Shown: positions 1 to 12,699 of the stretch, in pieces
Numbering within the stretch: the first letter of the stretch is position 1
Layout: each line of letters begins with the position of its first letter
Source: Ceratothoa steindachneri
Taxonomy: Eukaryota > Arthropoda > Malacostraca > Isopoda > Cymothoidae
Length of the DNA stretch: 64,000 nt
Direction of reading: 5' to 3'
Assembly (NCBI GenBank): GCA_963969495.1
Contig: OZ018326.1
Coordinates: 148,271,806-148,335,805 of the forward strand
The notes under the pieces: model-generated
Databases searched by the model: none
What the model saw: the letters and a program-made list of their open reading frames with translations, nothing else
What the model was told of the DNA's origin: nothing
Program-made: the position numbers and the translations under genes

Positions 1-2114
1 GCTATTAGGTCTTTGCCTTGAGTCCGAGGGACTCAGCGTGGACTTTGCAAATCCCAAACAAAGACATGTGACCGGTTGTACACGAGGAAAGCGGCAACAC
101 GAAAAAAATTATTCCACTACAATGTATATGCTGGGATTTCTAGTAACCCACGGATTAAACTGAGACTGGGTTTTGCTTCTCCCAACGAAATTACAAATAA
201 CAAAAGGGAAAAAACACTTGCAGAAAATAATGCAATTAATTCGCAAGGTGCGGATTCTATCTGTATGATAACTCGGGAAAAACTTTTGGGGACGAGATAT
301 AACCCAAATCATTCACTGTAATTTAGATCAAAGCTACAGCACGCCTAGTGACATCTATACCAAGAACAATGCAATTTCTTAATCTAGATTCAACTTACAG
401 CAATCGAAATGAAGCCTTGAAGGACAGCAATTCATTTTCGTGGAGGAATGAAATAATGGCGATGCATGGTTACGCAAAATAAATTAACAGAGAAAAATAA
501 TAAATGGGAACGGGAATATTACAATTGTGCAAGCAGGAATTCTTAACCTTCTGATATCCAGAACCAGGATCAAGGTGTGTCTTGTATCTATCTCTCCTTG
601 AAAGAGCTGACCGCACACGTCCTTTCTCGCTCTCTCTCTCTGATAGTGGACAATATATTAGAACTGCCGCAAACAAACTTATAGAGAGGAGTTTAGCAAA
701 TGATGAGACAAAAAATCGTACTTTGATTAATTATCGTTAATTGATGTATTTGTTTTGAATTTTTTCTTCAATTCTAATAAAGCCTGATGTGTTAAGTACA
801 CTTTTGAAATATTCTTGAAATAATTTTCGTAGATTCGCATAATTAAGACAGCCCCAAGAATCTAAATTGCTTATATTGATAGTAAAGTTAAAATAAGTTT
901 ATCGCTATTTTTCATAAAAATAGGAAATTTGTATTCGCAATTATGGCTAAAAAATTGAAACTAAAACCTATAAAAAAAACACATCTGAAGTAATTGCAAC
1001 GATTTAAGGGTTTTTTCATGGTATTAGGAGAGAAAAGATAAAGGTTCTTTATACAGACCATGAATGAATGAAAAAGGAGAGTTTAGAGGGGTCAGATTTC
1101 GAGAATCTTGCTCCTTTTAATATACCTATATATATAACATGCAAATTTACGGCATTGCTATATTCAGGAAATCATCGGAAACTCTTTGTGTCTTATTAAC
1201 ATGACAGGGTAACATACTTCAATCCATCTCATTTCTGAAGCATTAGTTTTGCTCAGAACTTTGAGTAATGATGTTGTGTGCTACTTCCCTATGCTAGGTA
1301 GTAATATTTATTCTGCTTTAATTGAAATGAGAAAGAATAAAAATTTGTGAGACGAGGAAATCTGGTTCAATAAAGATTTTCATGCGTTATGAATCGGAAA
1401 GAAATTGATCCCAAAATCAAACTTTCCCCAGAAACTATTGGTGGTTTAAATAATAAAATATATAACTCTTTAGCTTTGTACTAAAAATAAATAGAAGAAT
1501 ATAGCAGAAAATAGAAAACTACATTGAAAATAAAGCAAGAGAGAATGAGTGCTACAGTCTAAAATTTCCGAATTAACAAAAATTTATTTGGAAATACTTT
1601 TAGATTAGTCAACTTAACGATAAAAAAAATGTCTTAATATAAAGAAAATATAAACATCCAAAATCTAAGAAACAATAAAGTATATCAAATTAAAGTAAAA
1701 TTTAATAAACAACCTAGCACAACACCTTCATTACTTTTTTCATCAAATAGTAAGGATGGGAATTAGAGATCAAGGCGAGATCAAAGATGAAAATGTGATC
1801 CGATATTTCTAAAAAGATTTTAAACTTTATACGTTAGAAATTTACCATTTTCCCACATATCTCAGCAGGCTTCAATTCTATCAAAATTACTCAATCTCCA
1901 GCTTTTTTACATCACATTAAATAAATGTCCACCTATTATATTTCGACATCAATGGCCCTGATTCAGAGAGGTTTTTCTTCCTCTAGCCTGCATTACAAAA
2001 TACCCGTCACACTCGTCACGAATATCTTAACAAAATAGACAATGATAACTCTTATACAGTTTGACACATTTTAGTTTTACCATATAAATATGTGTTTAAA
2101 TTGTAGTATTAATA
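1..2114. other. AT-rich DNA without recognisable genes
   Basis: Short open frames occur at 76-321 and 470-676, but none resembles a family I know and their composition follows the AT-rich background. I see no tRNA, long tandem array or terminal inverted repeat here. Confidence 0.6.
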
Positions 2115-2760
2115 AATGGGGCCGAACTTGGTGGCTAGTTCGTGCTCCAGACGAGATCTGAAAGCCACACCCACGCTGTCGACGAAGTTCTACCTTGCTT
2201 GCCTAGACGCCTTTGAAGGAGGATTTTAACTCGTGGACATTGGAGTCTTTCCCTGAGAAAGGTCAAGAATTTCGTGGCTAAGATGTTCCTGTAACCTGCT
2301 TCGGTGAGCCTGTAACCGGCCAAGTATCACACCGGTGGCATCTTCTCGACATTGGAATCCACGAGGCCGAACCTTATGACGGATGTCCCGTGCATGGGTG
2401 TGGACAAGTAGCGGAGCTCGGAGAGATGGTGGTTGAAGCTTAGCAAATAATCGTTCTGTTTCATGATGAGCGGATCCAGCTTGAAGAGTTTTTCATCAGA
2501 AATAAATGAGAATTCGATTTCCATCACTTCAATTCGTTGTGGAGGCGAGGACAGCGCTCCTGACGTTGTTCTTGCAAACAATCGGTTCACCGAGGCCTTT
2601 CAACGTACTGTTAGGATCTTGCTGTCCTGCTTCTTAACGGAACTGGACAAGAGCGCTGCAAAGATCATCTTTTTCGCAAAGGCATTCCTTTTGAGCTTTG
2701 AAGCACTCTCGAAGGCTTTTCTCACAACCAGCGGTTGACAACTTGAGATCTAGATACTTG
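2115..2760 (-). other. GC-richer island with unrecognised minus-strand frames
   Basis: This stretch is clearly richer in G and C than its surroundings. On the minus strand it holds two adjoining open frames, 2327-2590 (87 codons) and 2135-2323 (62 codons), separated by one stop in what looks like the same reading frame. The edges are abrupt, with AT-rich DNA returning on both sides. That pattern suggests a decayed coding piece of an inserted element or an old exon. I do not recognise the product and see no diagnostic motif such as an aspartate triad or cysteine cluster. A host exon remnant and an unclassified transposon are equally possible. Confidence 0.3.
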
Positions 2761-5114
2761 TATGAGTTCGATCTTTGACGTTAATGTGCCTCTCCACAAC
2801 TGTGTGTAAGTCATCTAGATAATGTTCAGCCGTTGGCAATATCTTAGTTGTTGAATCACGAGGGCAGAAGAAGAAGAACTTTAAGTTTTCTTTAAGTTTG
2901 TTTGACGGAATTTTTCTTTCACACAAATAAATCTCTCGAAATATATAAAACGTAACATAATTTAGGCAAAAACCAGTACTCACTCCTCCAGTAAGGATTC
3001 ATCCCGTGAAAGAAGGCCCGGAGCATCCATCCTCAAAAATTCTCTCCATTCCCGCCAATTATAAACATTATTATCTGATTCCTCTCAAAGATAAATTCAC
3101 TTAAGAAACTTTGCTTTTATCACCTTCCCAACCATTGTCACTGACTGACACTTAACCTTTCATATTTCTTTCATATCCTTACTTCGAAACACCACGGTTA
3201 ATAAATACATACATTTGCGGAGCCATGGCTCACTCTACTAAAAATATTTTCGCATTTATTAAGGCTCTTATCATCCCAAAAGCTTACGTGCCTTTTGAAT
3301 TTTTTGCTCTCGCAATCTGTTTTATATGTATCATAATAATATATAATGCATACTAAACAGTCCAAATATCGTCCATGTTAAAGTGTAGCACAACAGTAAC
3401 GGATATCTAAGACCCTCTCCATTCTCACCGCCAAAGCCAAATACTATGATTTAACCTCTTTCACATTCGTTTTTAGTAACATTTCTGACACAATGTTCTA
3501 AAGCTTTTGATCAACATTTCTTATTCCTCTCACACAGTCATCAATACCAGTTCCAAAGTAAGCCAATATAAGTATTTAGATCCATCTCTCACCATTGGTT
3601 ATCATTCTCTCTTCCTTCTTACTGTACTACATCCATATTGATATTGTACAGAAGTGGCGACATCAGATAAACCTTTCTTACTACTCAAGTATCTCGAACC
3701 ATTTATCTACATATTCTTTTCAATAACGCAGGCTTAAAATCTAATATTAAGTCAAGGCAAAAAATTTCTGTCTTATATATAATTTTACATTTCCATTCGT
3801 TTTTTTTTTAATTTACGTGATAGCAATAAATATTATATTTAACTAAGTGCAGTTTTATTATAAACTCCACCTTTCAAAAATAATAAGAAAAAACACTGCC
3901 TTCTTTTGGGGGGAATCCAAAATCGCTTTCTGGTCTGCTTCCTGTAAGAGATGAGTTTCGGGACCTGGAGCTTTTCTCTTTGTAAAAAAGGGTAAAATGA
4001 TAAAAAATATTTTCTTTTAAAAATAAAGGTTAGAATATTTTTTACTTCCAGAAATGCTTGTTTCCAAAGAAAAGTGTGCAATCATTGTTCGCTCTGATAC
4101 CGTCAGATGAATACGTCTGTTCGAAGGCAAATAGCTACGAATGATCACCAACTTGACTTCCTGGTAATGTTCCAGTTCAAGAATCTGGTTGATTCCATGC
4201 CAAGCATCCACACGATTGAAAAGAAGCATGAATGTACGCTTCAGCACACATATTAGGGAAGAAAACTTTTGACACAAGGGTCAAGTCTAGAAGGGCTGCG
4301 AAGAAGCCTCATCTCACTAAGAAGAACTTTATGGATATGCTTTACTTTTGTAGAAAATATAAAGAATATATTGTTAAAAACTAGAACAATATGATATTCT
4401 GTGATTACGCAACCTTCCACTTGTATAGAGAATCTGGAATATACCTCCTTACTAGGAGAAATTTGAGCATTTCCAAAATCATGTATCGTATGGAGAATGA
4501 AGCCTGTGGCTGCTTCCCATCTAAGAGAACTGTAACACTAACTATTTTCCCCAAGAACACTTCCATAAACTCAATATGGTAGAAAAACCTGCTTCATCGG
4601 CAGTTTTTTCCTAAAGGTTAGGACCAAATTGCGATTGATGATTTTATTTTTCAGCATGATGATGCACCAAGTCACGAAGGTAAAGCAATACTAGATTGAA
4701 TCCAATGGATTTTTGTGGGCAATAATAAAGTGGCTGTTTATAAATAGTATCCATCTAATTGTAAGTAGAAGTGGGTGGTTTTTGGACCTAAATGGAGCAA
4801 TATCGGGCAAGATATCATCACAAAATTTGACTTCTATTATGCCAAAAAGAATAGAAGCAATCCTGTAGAAGAAGGAATCTCATTGTAAATATTAACTGCC
4901 CGCATCAATTGGCTCTATTTAATAATAAAATGGGTTGACGCTCTAATTTTTGTATTTTTGTACCTTAAAATTCTAATTCAGTCATAGCAAACATGCCTTA
5001 TAATTAGTTCGATTCATATTCTTATATTAAAAATTACGGTAACCTCCAAAATGTCGCCATGAATTCATGTATATGAGCCCCAAGCTGTCCAAAAGATAGT
5101 TTACCACTCACGCT
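2761..5114. other. AT-rich DNA, weak transposase-like trace near 4.65 kb
   Basis: Most of this stretch shows nothing. Around 4,645-4,700 on the plus strand a short frame reads like the QxDxAPxH block around the second catalytic aspartate of Tc1-type transposases, but the flanks give no supporting motif. I leave it as a hint, not a gene. Confidence 0.3.
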
Positions 5115-5215
5115 TTACTTTCATGCCACTTGCCAAATTGCTTCTTTAAATACGTGATCATCCGCTTTCTCTAGATTCATGAACACAACATTCACACTAC
5201 ACCTCTGCCTATTGT
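5115..5215 (-). pseudogene. LINE reverse transcriptase fragment
   Basis: On the minus strand a short open stretch reads VVFMNLEKADDHVFKEAIW. It fits the reverse transcriptase block in which the first catalytic aspartate lies in a D-L-E-K-A-(Y/F)-D-R-V-P context, as in RTE-like and related non-LTR elements. The tyrosine/phenylalanine of that block is aspartate here, and a stop follows within about 25 codons. Only this block is readable, so the fragment is old. The clade cannot be assigned and chance similarity is not fully excluded. Confidence 0.4.
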
Positions 5216-6780
5216 TTATCAGCTGCTGTCTTTTTTGCAAACACTTTGACAACAAACACTTTAAGCGCTTTAAATCTCCCTAATTTTTCATATATAAATC
5301 CTATTATCTTTCCTTTACCCAAAATAATTTTTTTCTTTACATTTTACCAATATCTATCAACACGCTATCTTCCTGTAGTTATTGCATTCTCCATCTCTAT
5401 TTTAATATTATACAAAGGCACTACTGATTTATCCGTAATTCGTCAATTCGTCAGACATTTTTCTAGTTTCAAAGTCCCTGCACCACGGTTACCAGTCACA
5501 CTTCTTAACACAATCACCACCCTTTTTTCATCCCTAGGAACTATATGGTCTACCTTTCGTGCCATCTCACTTTTCACATCTCTCTCATCATTAATAATTT
5601 TGTCCATGCAGAACTTTTTAATAAAAGAAATATCACGCCATTTATAGCCATCAACCAGATCATATTTATATTTGCTTTGAATTCCATAGCACTTTATGCA
5701 ACTGCTCAAACGATCCTCGCCATTATTTTTAACCTCATTGCTCACAAATACTCTGCCATACTTGTACTTGATCTTTACACAGTTCTTGTTTTTCTCTTAC
5801 CTTCTAAATTCCTTTGAAAATAGATTGTTGTTTCCTTAACGATTTTCACTTATTTCTTTTCGAAAGTTTCATTTTCCGTTTTCCAATTCATTTTAATCAC
5901 TTGTTATGCTTTCTTTATCATCTCCTTGTTACAATCATCCACAACTCGAAGTATCATAATTTGCACTATTAAGCTTATGCAATGACTATTCGCTTTCCAT
6001 TTCTACTATGCTTCACATTGTCATTCGAGTATCATTAAACTTGCTTCTTCTTCCCAGATATGGCACACCCAGCCGAAGTCCATGCACTATATACTTATTC
6101 CCTTTTCATTATATTGTTGGATATTTGCTCTTATTTTCGTGTTTACCTTTAATAGATCTCAGCTACACACAAGTATTATATCCTACTCTCCACTTTCTCT
6201 CCGATTCAATATAATTTTACTCTGTTTTTTTTTGTCTTTTCAGCCTTTAACATGGCTTCTTAAACTTGTTCCATTTAATAGACTCTGAAAAAGCGAAATT
6301 ACGTAATCAGATATTCGCATGCTCATATTGCTCTCATCTTCCTTATCAAATTAAATTGCTTAGCAATTATTACTGCCTCTATTATTAAAAAACTTTCGCC
6401 TTAGTCCATTTAATCTTCAATGAGGTTTGATTGAAAATATAAGAATATTAAGGCTTTATACGAAAACTATTCTCATGCTGTAAAATTTGAAAACTAAAGG
6501 TTAATAGTAAAAACATTTTGCTTAGTGACTATAAGCTCTTAAATAGAGAGAAATAAACTTTGGATAAAATTTTGACCACTCTTCTTTGAAAACGTCCATT
6601 CAATTGGGTCGAGGTCTGGTGCATGTGATAACCATCAGAAAGTAATAAGAGTCAAATCCCTGGTACAGAGACCAATAGCGATGGGAGGAAGGGAAGCGTA
6701 GGGCATCGAATGCTGTTGGTTGGGAAGTCTTTGAACTTGTTGCCGCTTGGTTCAGTTACATTTTCTCGTTGACTGTGCGA
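5216..6780. other. AT-rich DNA with unrecognised short open frames
   Basis: Open frames at 5246-5647 (plus) and 5443-5745 (minus) overlap each other. The minus-strand one is charged and protein-like in composition, but I cannot match it to a family. It lies upstream, in minus-strand terms, of the reverse transcriptase trace at 5.1-5.2 kb and could belong to the same decayed LINE. Confidence 0.3.
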
Positions 6781-6899
6781 TTGCGTCATTGGTAGTTTCG
6801 TTTTCTAACTAAAAACCTGGATTTCTTGAAAGTAGGTTGCAGGTTCGACACGTTCACTAGGTGGAAACTTCGCAAAAAAGCAACGGAATTCAAAGGAAA

Positions 6900-7680
6900 A
6901 TTATTGGAAGTATTTCGATGAGTCTACTCCATCACAAGAACTTGTTTCCTGCTGGATTCGAGTTTTTCAAACTCCAAAACTCAGCTGGAAGATGATCATC
7001 GGTCTAGAAGTTCCTGACATCCGTGAGCCAAGCAACAACGGTCTGTGCTCTTTGCATAATTTACGATGATCCAACTGTTACTCTTCGATTGTTATATTTA
7101 GAGCTTAGGTTAAGTTATGGAAGTTCACATTGCATCCTTCGTGAACATGCTCAATGGATACTCCATTTTCTAAAAGAGGAGCAGAAGAGTGAATGGGTGC
7201 AAATTTGTTGTCTCTGGCTGGCTGAATTCAAATTAAATGGCATGAAATGGTTTTCAGATTTTGCTACCATAATTGAGTCTTTGAATTCTTTCATTATCGG
7301 CAGAGAGAAGCAGTCAAACGTGATGTGACTGAGTGATGAAGAGCCTCGAACTCAGATTTTGAAGGAAAGATTTTTCAGCAGGCAGCGCCTTTTCACCATC
7401 TTCCTCAATTCTCAAGTATCAATATGTGTGGATGTGGTGCCTCAGTAGTCTACTATCAGAGCCAAGTACTACAGTTATCAATTCCTTTCTCAACTCCTGC
7501 AAAATCAGGCCTAGTCATCACCAACCCGCCGCCGATCGCACGTTTTGCTGCATCACAACAATGCTGCACCACACAAATCACGTCTCACTGTGCAATTGAT
7601 GGAGAAGCATGGTGTCCTGGCTTACGGCCGATTACGGATGTACGTTTGATTCGTACATGAGCCAATTCGTTTCACTTTTC
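6900..7680 (+). pseudogene. Mariner-like transposase relic
   Basis: Fragments of a mariner-type (IS630/Tc1/mariner) transposase lie in order on the plus strand. An LEDDHRS block of the N-terminal DNA-binding region lies near 6,985. An open frame at 7023-7328 follows, with the second helix-turn-helix (DDPTVTL then LSYGSSHCILREH) and the CLWLAEF block. A block near 7,545-7,620 covers the second catalytic region and reads HHNNAAPHKSRLTVQ. Such transposases cut and paste DNA with three aspartates. Here the first site reads T-I-I-E-S where T-G-D-E-S is expected, and the second reads HNN where HDN is expected. Frameshifts separate the blocks. Known of the family: cut-and-paste at TA. Inferred: long dead. 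I found no terminal repeats. Confidence 0.75.
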
Positions 7681-7689
7681 GCTAAGAGT

Positions 7690-8455
7690 GCTCTAATTTA
7701 AGTCTTTAATCAGGGAAGCTTCGTATTTTCATATATCTATTTCAAGTGCTGCGTTTGAGGATCTAATTAAACAACTCCGACAAAATATATTTGAAATCCA
7801 TAAATGAACGAAATATTCAAACTTTAAATACATAAATTCTATAGCAAGAGGGTCTAATAATCATTAACACTACAAATGAGTAATAGGAGATGGTTGACGC
7901 AAAAATCACTTCTAATACACGAGATTTAATCTCAATTAATGCTAGTTCTTAAGTCATTTAAAATTGAAATAGTCTGGCTATGATGACCAGGTTGAAATAA
8001 TTCTGTTACGAGTACACTTTCGCATGGAATGGGAAATAACAAAAATTATTAAATTTGCTATTCGTTTTACCTTCACCTCAAAGTGTGTCGACAGTGTGTG
8101 AGTTGGTCTGCGGACATCCTCGCTAAAGCGAAGATTGTGGGGAAAACCGCTGATGCTTCTCACTAGGTGATAGAGGCACGTGGCGATGCTTCTCTCGAGG
8201 TGAAGATGTAAGTGGGGTGAGCATGGATGAATGGAAGTTATCCTGATCCCTGTGTTACCGATTACGACTTCTCGATGATGAGATCGTTTCAAATACTTTG
8301 AATTTGTCGGATTTTTTTATTCCCAATGAGCCTCAGTGGGACTAAAAAGTCCACACACTCCCTCGCTCCATTCATTGTTGGGAGTCCGTATAATTGGAAG
8401 GGGCGGGATGCACCACTTCGTCCCCTTTAAGTAGATCTCTCCTTTTTCAAAGAGA
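7690..8455. other. No recognisable gene
   Basis: An open frame of 104 codons on the minus strand (7978-8292) has a histidine-rich, low-information composition and matches nothing I know. From about 8,330 the GC content rises into the repeat that follows. Confidence 0.4.
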
Positions 8456-8460
8456 ATATA

Positions 8461-8735
8461 GAAACAAGATGAATCTCCAATAGTCTATCTCAACCTGTTT
8501 GGTGCCTATCAGGATCGTCAGAAACAGGAGTTATCTTTAATCAGACTGACAACCTGCTGATCAAGTCCCGAGGGGTAGGGCTCACTGAGTCATCGCTACC
8601 CAGGGCCAGTCTTCTCTTCCCCAGGCCAGGTGGAAACAGGAGAGATCTCCAATCAGTCCACCCGAGCCTGTTGGCACCCCAGCCAGGAGCAGCAGAAACA
8701 GGAGGTATTTGCAATCAGTCTACCGGTCCGTAGCA
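8461..8735. repeat. Degenerate tandem repeat, about 60-bp subunits
   Basis: A motif of the form GAAACAGGAG followed by an ATCTNYAATCAGTC-like core recurs at about 8461, 8521, 8632 and 8694. The first two and the last two units are each about 60 bases apart, and the pairs are about 172 bases apart. This fits an original 60-bp tandem duplication followed by duplication of the pair. It lies inside the GC-richer block that continues into the dispersed repeat at 9.07 kb, so it may be the untranslated part of a retroelement. Confidence 0.55.
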
Positions 8736-9066
8736 GGGTTGGTGACAGAGGCAACCACGAAGCCTTCCCTGATTCCTTCAGCAGCTATCGGCAAAAAGGA
8801 GAGTTGAGTCAAGGTGATTCTTCTCTGGGCAGTCTTACTTCAGCTGGGTGGGTATGGGGTGGGGTTCCGTTTAGTAGAGCCCTGATGACGTGGATGTGCT
8901 GTATAACGTGTTAGGGCACTTTTTAGCGGGCTTTGAAAAGTACCCTTTTCACGGTTTTGGAGTCTCTTACAGTTGACTTTGCCCCCTTTTCCAGGATGAT
9001 ATAGCTCTTTAAACCTTTCAAGCTCAAACGATGATGATCATACCATCACTATACCAATGATAGTAA

Positions 9067-9440
9067 AAAATGAAATAAAATGAAAAAAGAAGTGGGAGAC
9101 AAACAACCTCTCTTCAAGACACGCCTGTCGCCCCCATTCGCCCTTATGGAGAGGCCAAGGAGGGGGTTAACGGCCCGATACTCCCTTCTACTGACACTGT
9201 CTAGAGCCAAAGTAGGCTCCAAGCGCTGTGAGTACGGGGGTTAGGAGTAAGAGGGAGAGGAAGAAGAAAGTTTTAGAATAAGAAAGCACTTAAAATAGTA
9301 GGAGACAAAAGTCAATTTAGTTAGTCATGGGACATACGGCTTAACGTGGAATCGGAACAACGATGTGTAGCTTGTTTCTAACTATAACTTTGCAGTTTAT
9401 CGTGCCCCTATCCACGTATCTACCCTAAGTCTCGTGTGCG
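9067..9440 (+). repeat. Dispersed repeat, copy A (inverted partner at 51 kb)
   Basis: This segment is similar over roughly 370 bases to the reverse complement of 50985-51372. Shared landmarks in order are a TGAAATAAAATGAAA run, GTCTAGAGCCAAAGTAG, CTGTGAGTACGG, TTAGTCATGGGA and CAGTTTATCGTG. Both copies begin at the A-rich TGAAATAAAATGAAA run, which could be an element end, and continue through a GC-richer body. No protein motif is readable in either copy. I infer an unclassified retroelement or a non-autonomous repeat family. Confidence 0.7.
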
Positions 9441-9814
9441 ATTGTGATAGTAAAAAAGAATAGATGTTGAAGGCTGAATGAAGTAAGAGGTTTGCAAAGA
9501 GATGCTAGTGGCTTGATATCAGGATTATCTCAGGCCAATATAGGTAATTATATTTAGCGTGATAAAGTTAGAAAACTTGTATTTGCGTTAGCGCCCCGCA
9601 TTGCTGTTTTTTTTGGTTGTTTTTGTATATGTATCTATTTTTAATATGTCTAAGTAGCTTTTGTATTTATGAGGCGTTTAAATCGTTAATAGTAATTATT
9701 ATTACAAAAAACTGGTGTATTTTTCTATCTCTCTATCTATTCTTTCGTATTCCTATCCTAGTTATAAGAGACTATATGCTATTTTCTGATGATGCTTTGG
9801 TTATTTAATTGTTC

Positions 9815-12260
9815 TTAGACGTCGTCGAGTATTATTCTTCTTCTCTTGTTGTAGATTTCTTCTTTGTCCTCTTCTCCTCCTTCTACTATAGTTGTGAAAC
9901 TTGAGAATAATCTGTGTGATCTCCATCTTTCTCTTTGGGCAATTTGGTAGGTTAATTCAACTACTACTTCATTCTGTGTCTTTTCTATGAATCTCTTTGC
10001 TCTTTTTTGCAATTTTTCTGTTTAGTGGCTTTATCTTTGCCACCCTGTGGAGGTCTCATCTTCTTCTTCTATCTCCTCTTCTAGTGTTTGTTATTTAGTA
10101 TATGGCTTGGTTTTGAACTTTCTGGAGTCTTAATAGGTTGCTTCTCGAGATCGTGTACATCGCTATGGTTTGATAAATAATCGGGGACTGTACTCTGGCT
10201 TGATAAATCTTCCTCTTGTTTTTCTTTCTTAGGGTAACTAACTTGTACAGTGATGCCAGGCCGCTTTTTCCTTAATTTACCCTCTCAGGTATGTGCATTT
10301 TATAACCTAATTTCATAATGGTCAGTCCAAGAGCCTTTCATTCTTGTTCGTATCTCTAGCTCTGTCCTCCTACATATACACCTGAGATGCTCCTCCTGTA
10401 CACGGGTACCATTTTAAATTATCCCTGTTGATTTTAATTTTCAATTTTTTTTCTTTTCTAGTATTGCTTCTTATCTCTTCTGCAGTCATCTTAGCTTGCA
10501 TTGGTCATGTCCTGAAGGGGCAAACTATGATCTGAGTGACGTCGTCGGCAAATTGGATGTTCAAGTAACCTTTATTTCTTGGTGTTGTTATATCTGCTGT
10601 ATGTATTGAATAGAGAAACGGACTCAGGGTAAGCCCGCAGTGAGCTCGAATATTTCTCCCTGATGTCGTCCTATTTCCACATAAGCACGTCTCTCCATTA
10701 CATAATCACATAAAATCCTTTCGATCTTGTTCATTGGTAATTTCACTATCTTTAGTTGAATACCCTCTTGCCATACTTTGTTGAATACCTTAGACAGGTC
10801 CCGAGATAAGATGTCTGCGCTTATTTTTTCTCTCTTTGCTTTTGCTATCTTTTCAAGAATGAATCCAAGGGCCATCTCCAAGCTTTTGTTTTTCCTGAAG
10901 CCAAATTTGCAGCTGTTTCTCTAACCATTATCATTGAGGAGTTTGGACAGTCTGTTATTAATTAGTTTTTCCAATACCTTACCGATAAAATCTGGTAGCA
11001 AGGTAGTTACTCACTTAATGGGGTTTTCTCGCATCTGGTATGAATATCATTATTACCACTTTCAGTCCAGCAGGAAAGTATCCCTTGTTCAAGCACGCAT
11101 TAATACGTTTCGCACTCCGTCCAATATTTTCGGGCTGCTTCAAGGTAATTTAATCTGGTGAGTCCCGTTTTGCATGGGGCTCTCTGTCTGAAGTTCATTA
11201 TCGTTACTTTTAATTACTTATACAGAATGATTGCCTCTATTCCTTTATTATTGTTTCTCCTTTCCTCGACAGGATGGAAGGGGCATGTCCTTTCTATCTC
11301 TCCATTGAGTTCGTCGACGATCTGATGTTCTAGTTCAATGTCATAGTGCTCTTTCTCTTCTTCGCTAAATTTCAATACATTTCTCCAGTGCTCTCTGAAT
11401 AATGCCTCTATTTCTTCCTCATCTTCTAAAATGTTGTTCCCTTCATCCTTAATTTATATTTTATCCGTTGCTGTCTGTGTCTTTAATCTGTTAATATGTT
11501 TTCAAATTTCCTTGGTGATGTTTCCGTATCTATTTTCTTGATGTGTTGATCCCATTTTTCATTCTTATTTCGTTAAATTAGTGCTATTAGTTCTCTTTTC
11601 TGTCTCCTGAGTGCGTTGTATGCTTCCCTTGATGATCCGAATCTTCTTATATTTTCTGCCGCCCGGCCGATCTCGTTGCTCAAAGCCAAATTTTATAGGG
11701 GCCACCTAAATTGTTTAATGGTTTGGGACTACTTAATGCGGACAGCCCCCTTCTCTGCCCTTTTAATTTCTTATCTTCTCCTATCCAACTCCCCGTTGAT
11801 TTCCTGTAGACTGACTTCCCAGAGCGGGCGGGTCAGGTACGTCGGAAGTAATTCTTTGTACTTATCCCAATCCACTCTATGGTACGCCTTCCATTTCTTC
11901 GAAGGGATTTGTATAGAATTCTTGTTTATATGTATTAGAGTCGCAGTGTGGTCACAGCAAGAAACATCCACTGGTTTCATAAAATAGTTAAAGAGGAAAT
12001 TGAAGTTAGCCAGGCAGATGTGTGGTTTTGTTGCGTGTTCTCTTCGTAATTTTGTAGGAAAATCAAGTCCTGTCTTTGCAGTATACGTCTATTTATAAGC
12101 GTGTTAAGTTGTCTTTCAACTCTGTTTGTATTTCTATACCCAGAAGCCCCGCAATGAGCGTTTAAATCGCCCACAATAATGATAGGTATCCTATAGTTTA
12201 GTAAGGTTTTGAACCGATAATTGGAAGCGCAATCTAAGCCTTCCAATTTTATATGTTTCT
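9815..12260 (-). mobile_element. Decayed jockey-group non-LTR retrotransposon
   Basis: Minus-strand pieces follow the order endonuclease then reverse transcriptase. At 11977-12246 the frame contains IPIIIVGDLNAHCGASG, the apurinic-type endonuclease block with catalytic aspartate and asparagine. At 11771-11980 is the SCCDHTATLIHI block (the S-D-H motif, one residue altered) followed by a tryptophan-aspartate-lysine segment typical of the endonuclease-RT linker. At 10624-10881 is the RT block ILSRDLSKVFNKVWQEG and the approach to the P-Q-G motif. Just downstream, near 10,530-10,560, a QFADDVTQI stretch carries the F/Y-A-D-D catalytic box. Many stops and frameshifts interrupt it. The 3' tail and 5' end are not visible. 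Clade within the jockey/CR1 superfamily is uncertain. Confidence 0.75.
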
Positions 12261-12699
12261 TGTAGCGTTTAGTTTGCCCTTAAAAATTTGCCACTCCATG
12301 ATTGGCAAATTTTTGTAATACTTATGTTCACGTAGAAACACTATATATAGTGTAGCAATTTGTGAATAATTCCATTTTTTTTCATTCCATGAAGATGATC
12401 TAACACTTTCGAAAGCCATTTAGGAATAAAGAATGTTATTCGCGGGTGTTTTTTCTTGCATCAAAGACCCTGTTAAAAAACTTGTGAGAAATATTAAGAA
12501 AATACAAGTAAAAATTGATAACGATGCCACAGCTGTGAACTTCAATAGTACATTCATACAACATGGCCTTATACCTAAATATATATAAAAGTTCTTTCAA
12601 CAAGGAAGCTCAAGCTTTGTCAGGCGATAGTGGCCATGTTGTTAAAGCGACATCTGGCAACCTCACTGTGAACTGTTGTGTAGTACTTGGCAAGTCAGG

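Noticed and set aside
4640..4710. Possible Tc1-type catalytic block
   Set aside because: Only one short motif is readable, without neighbouring transposase blocks or ends.
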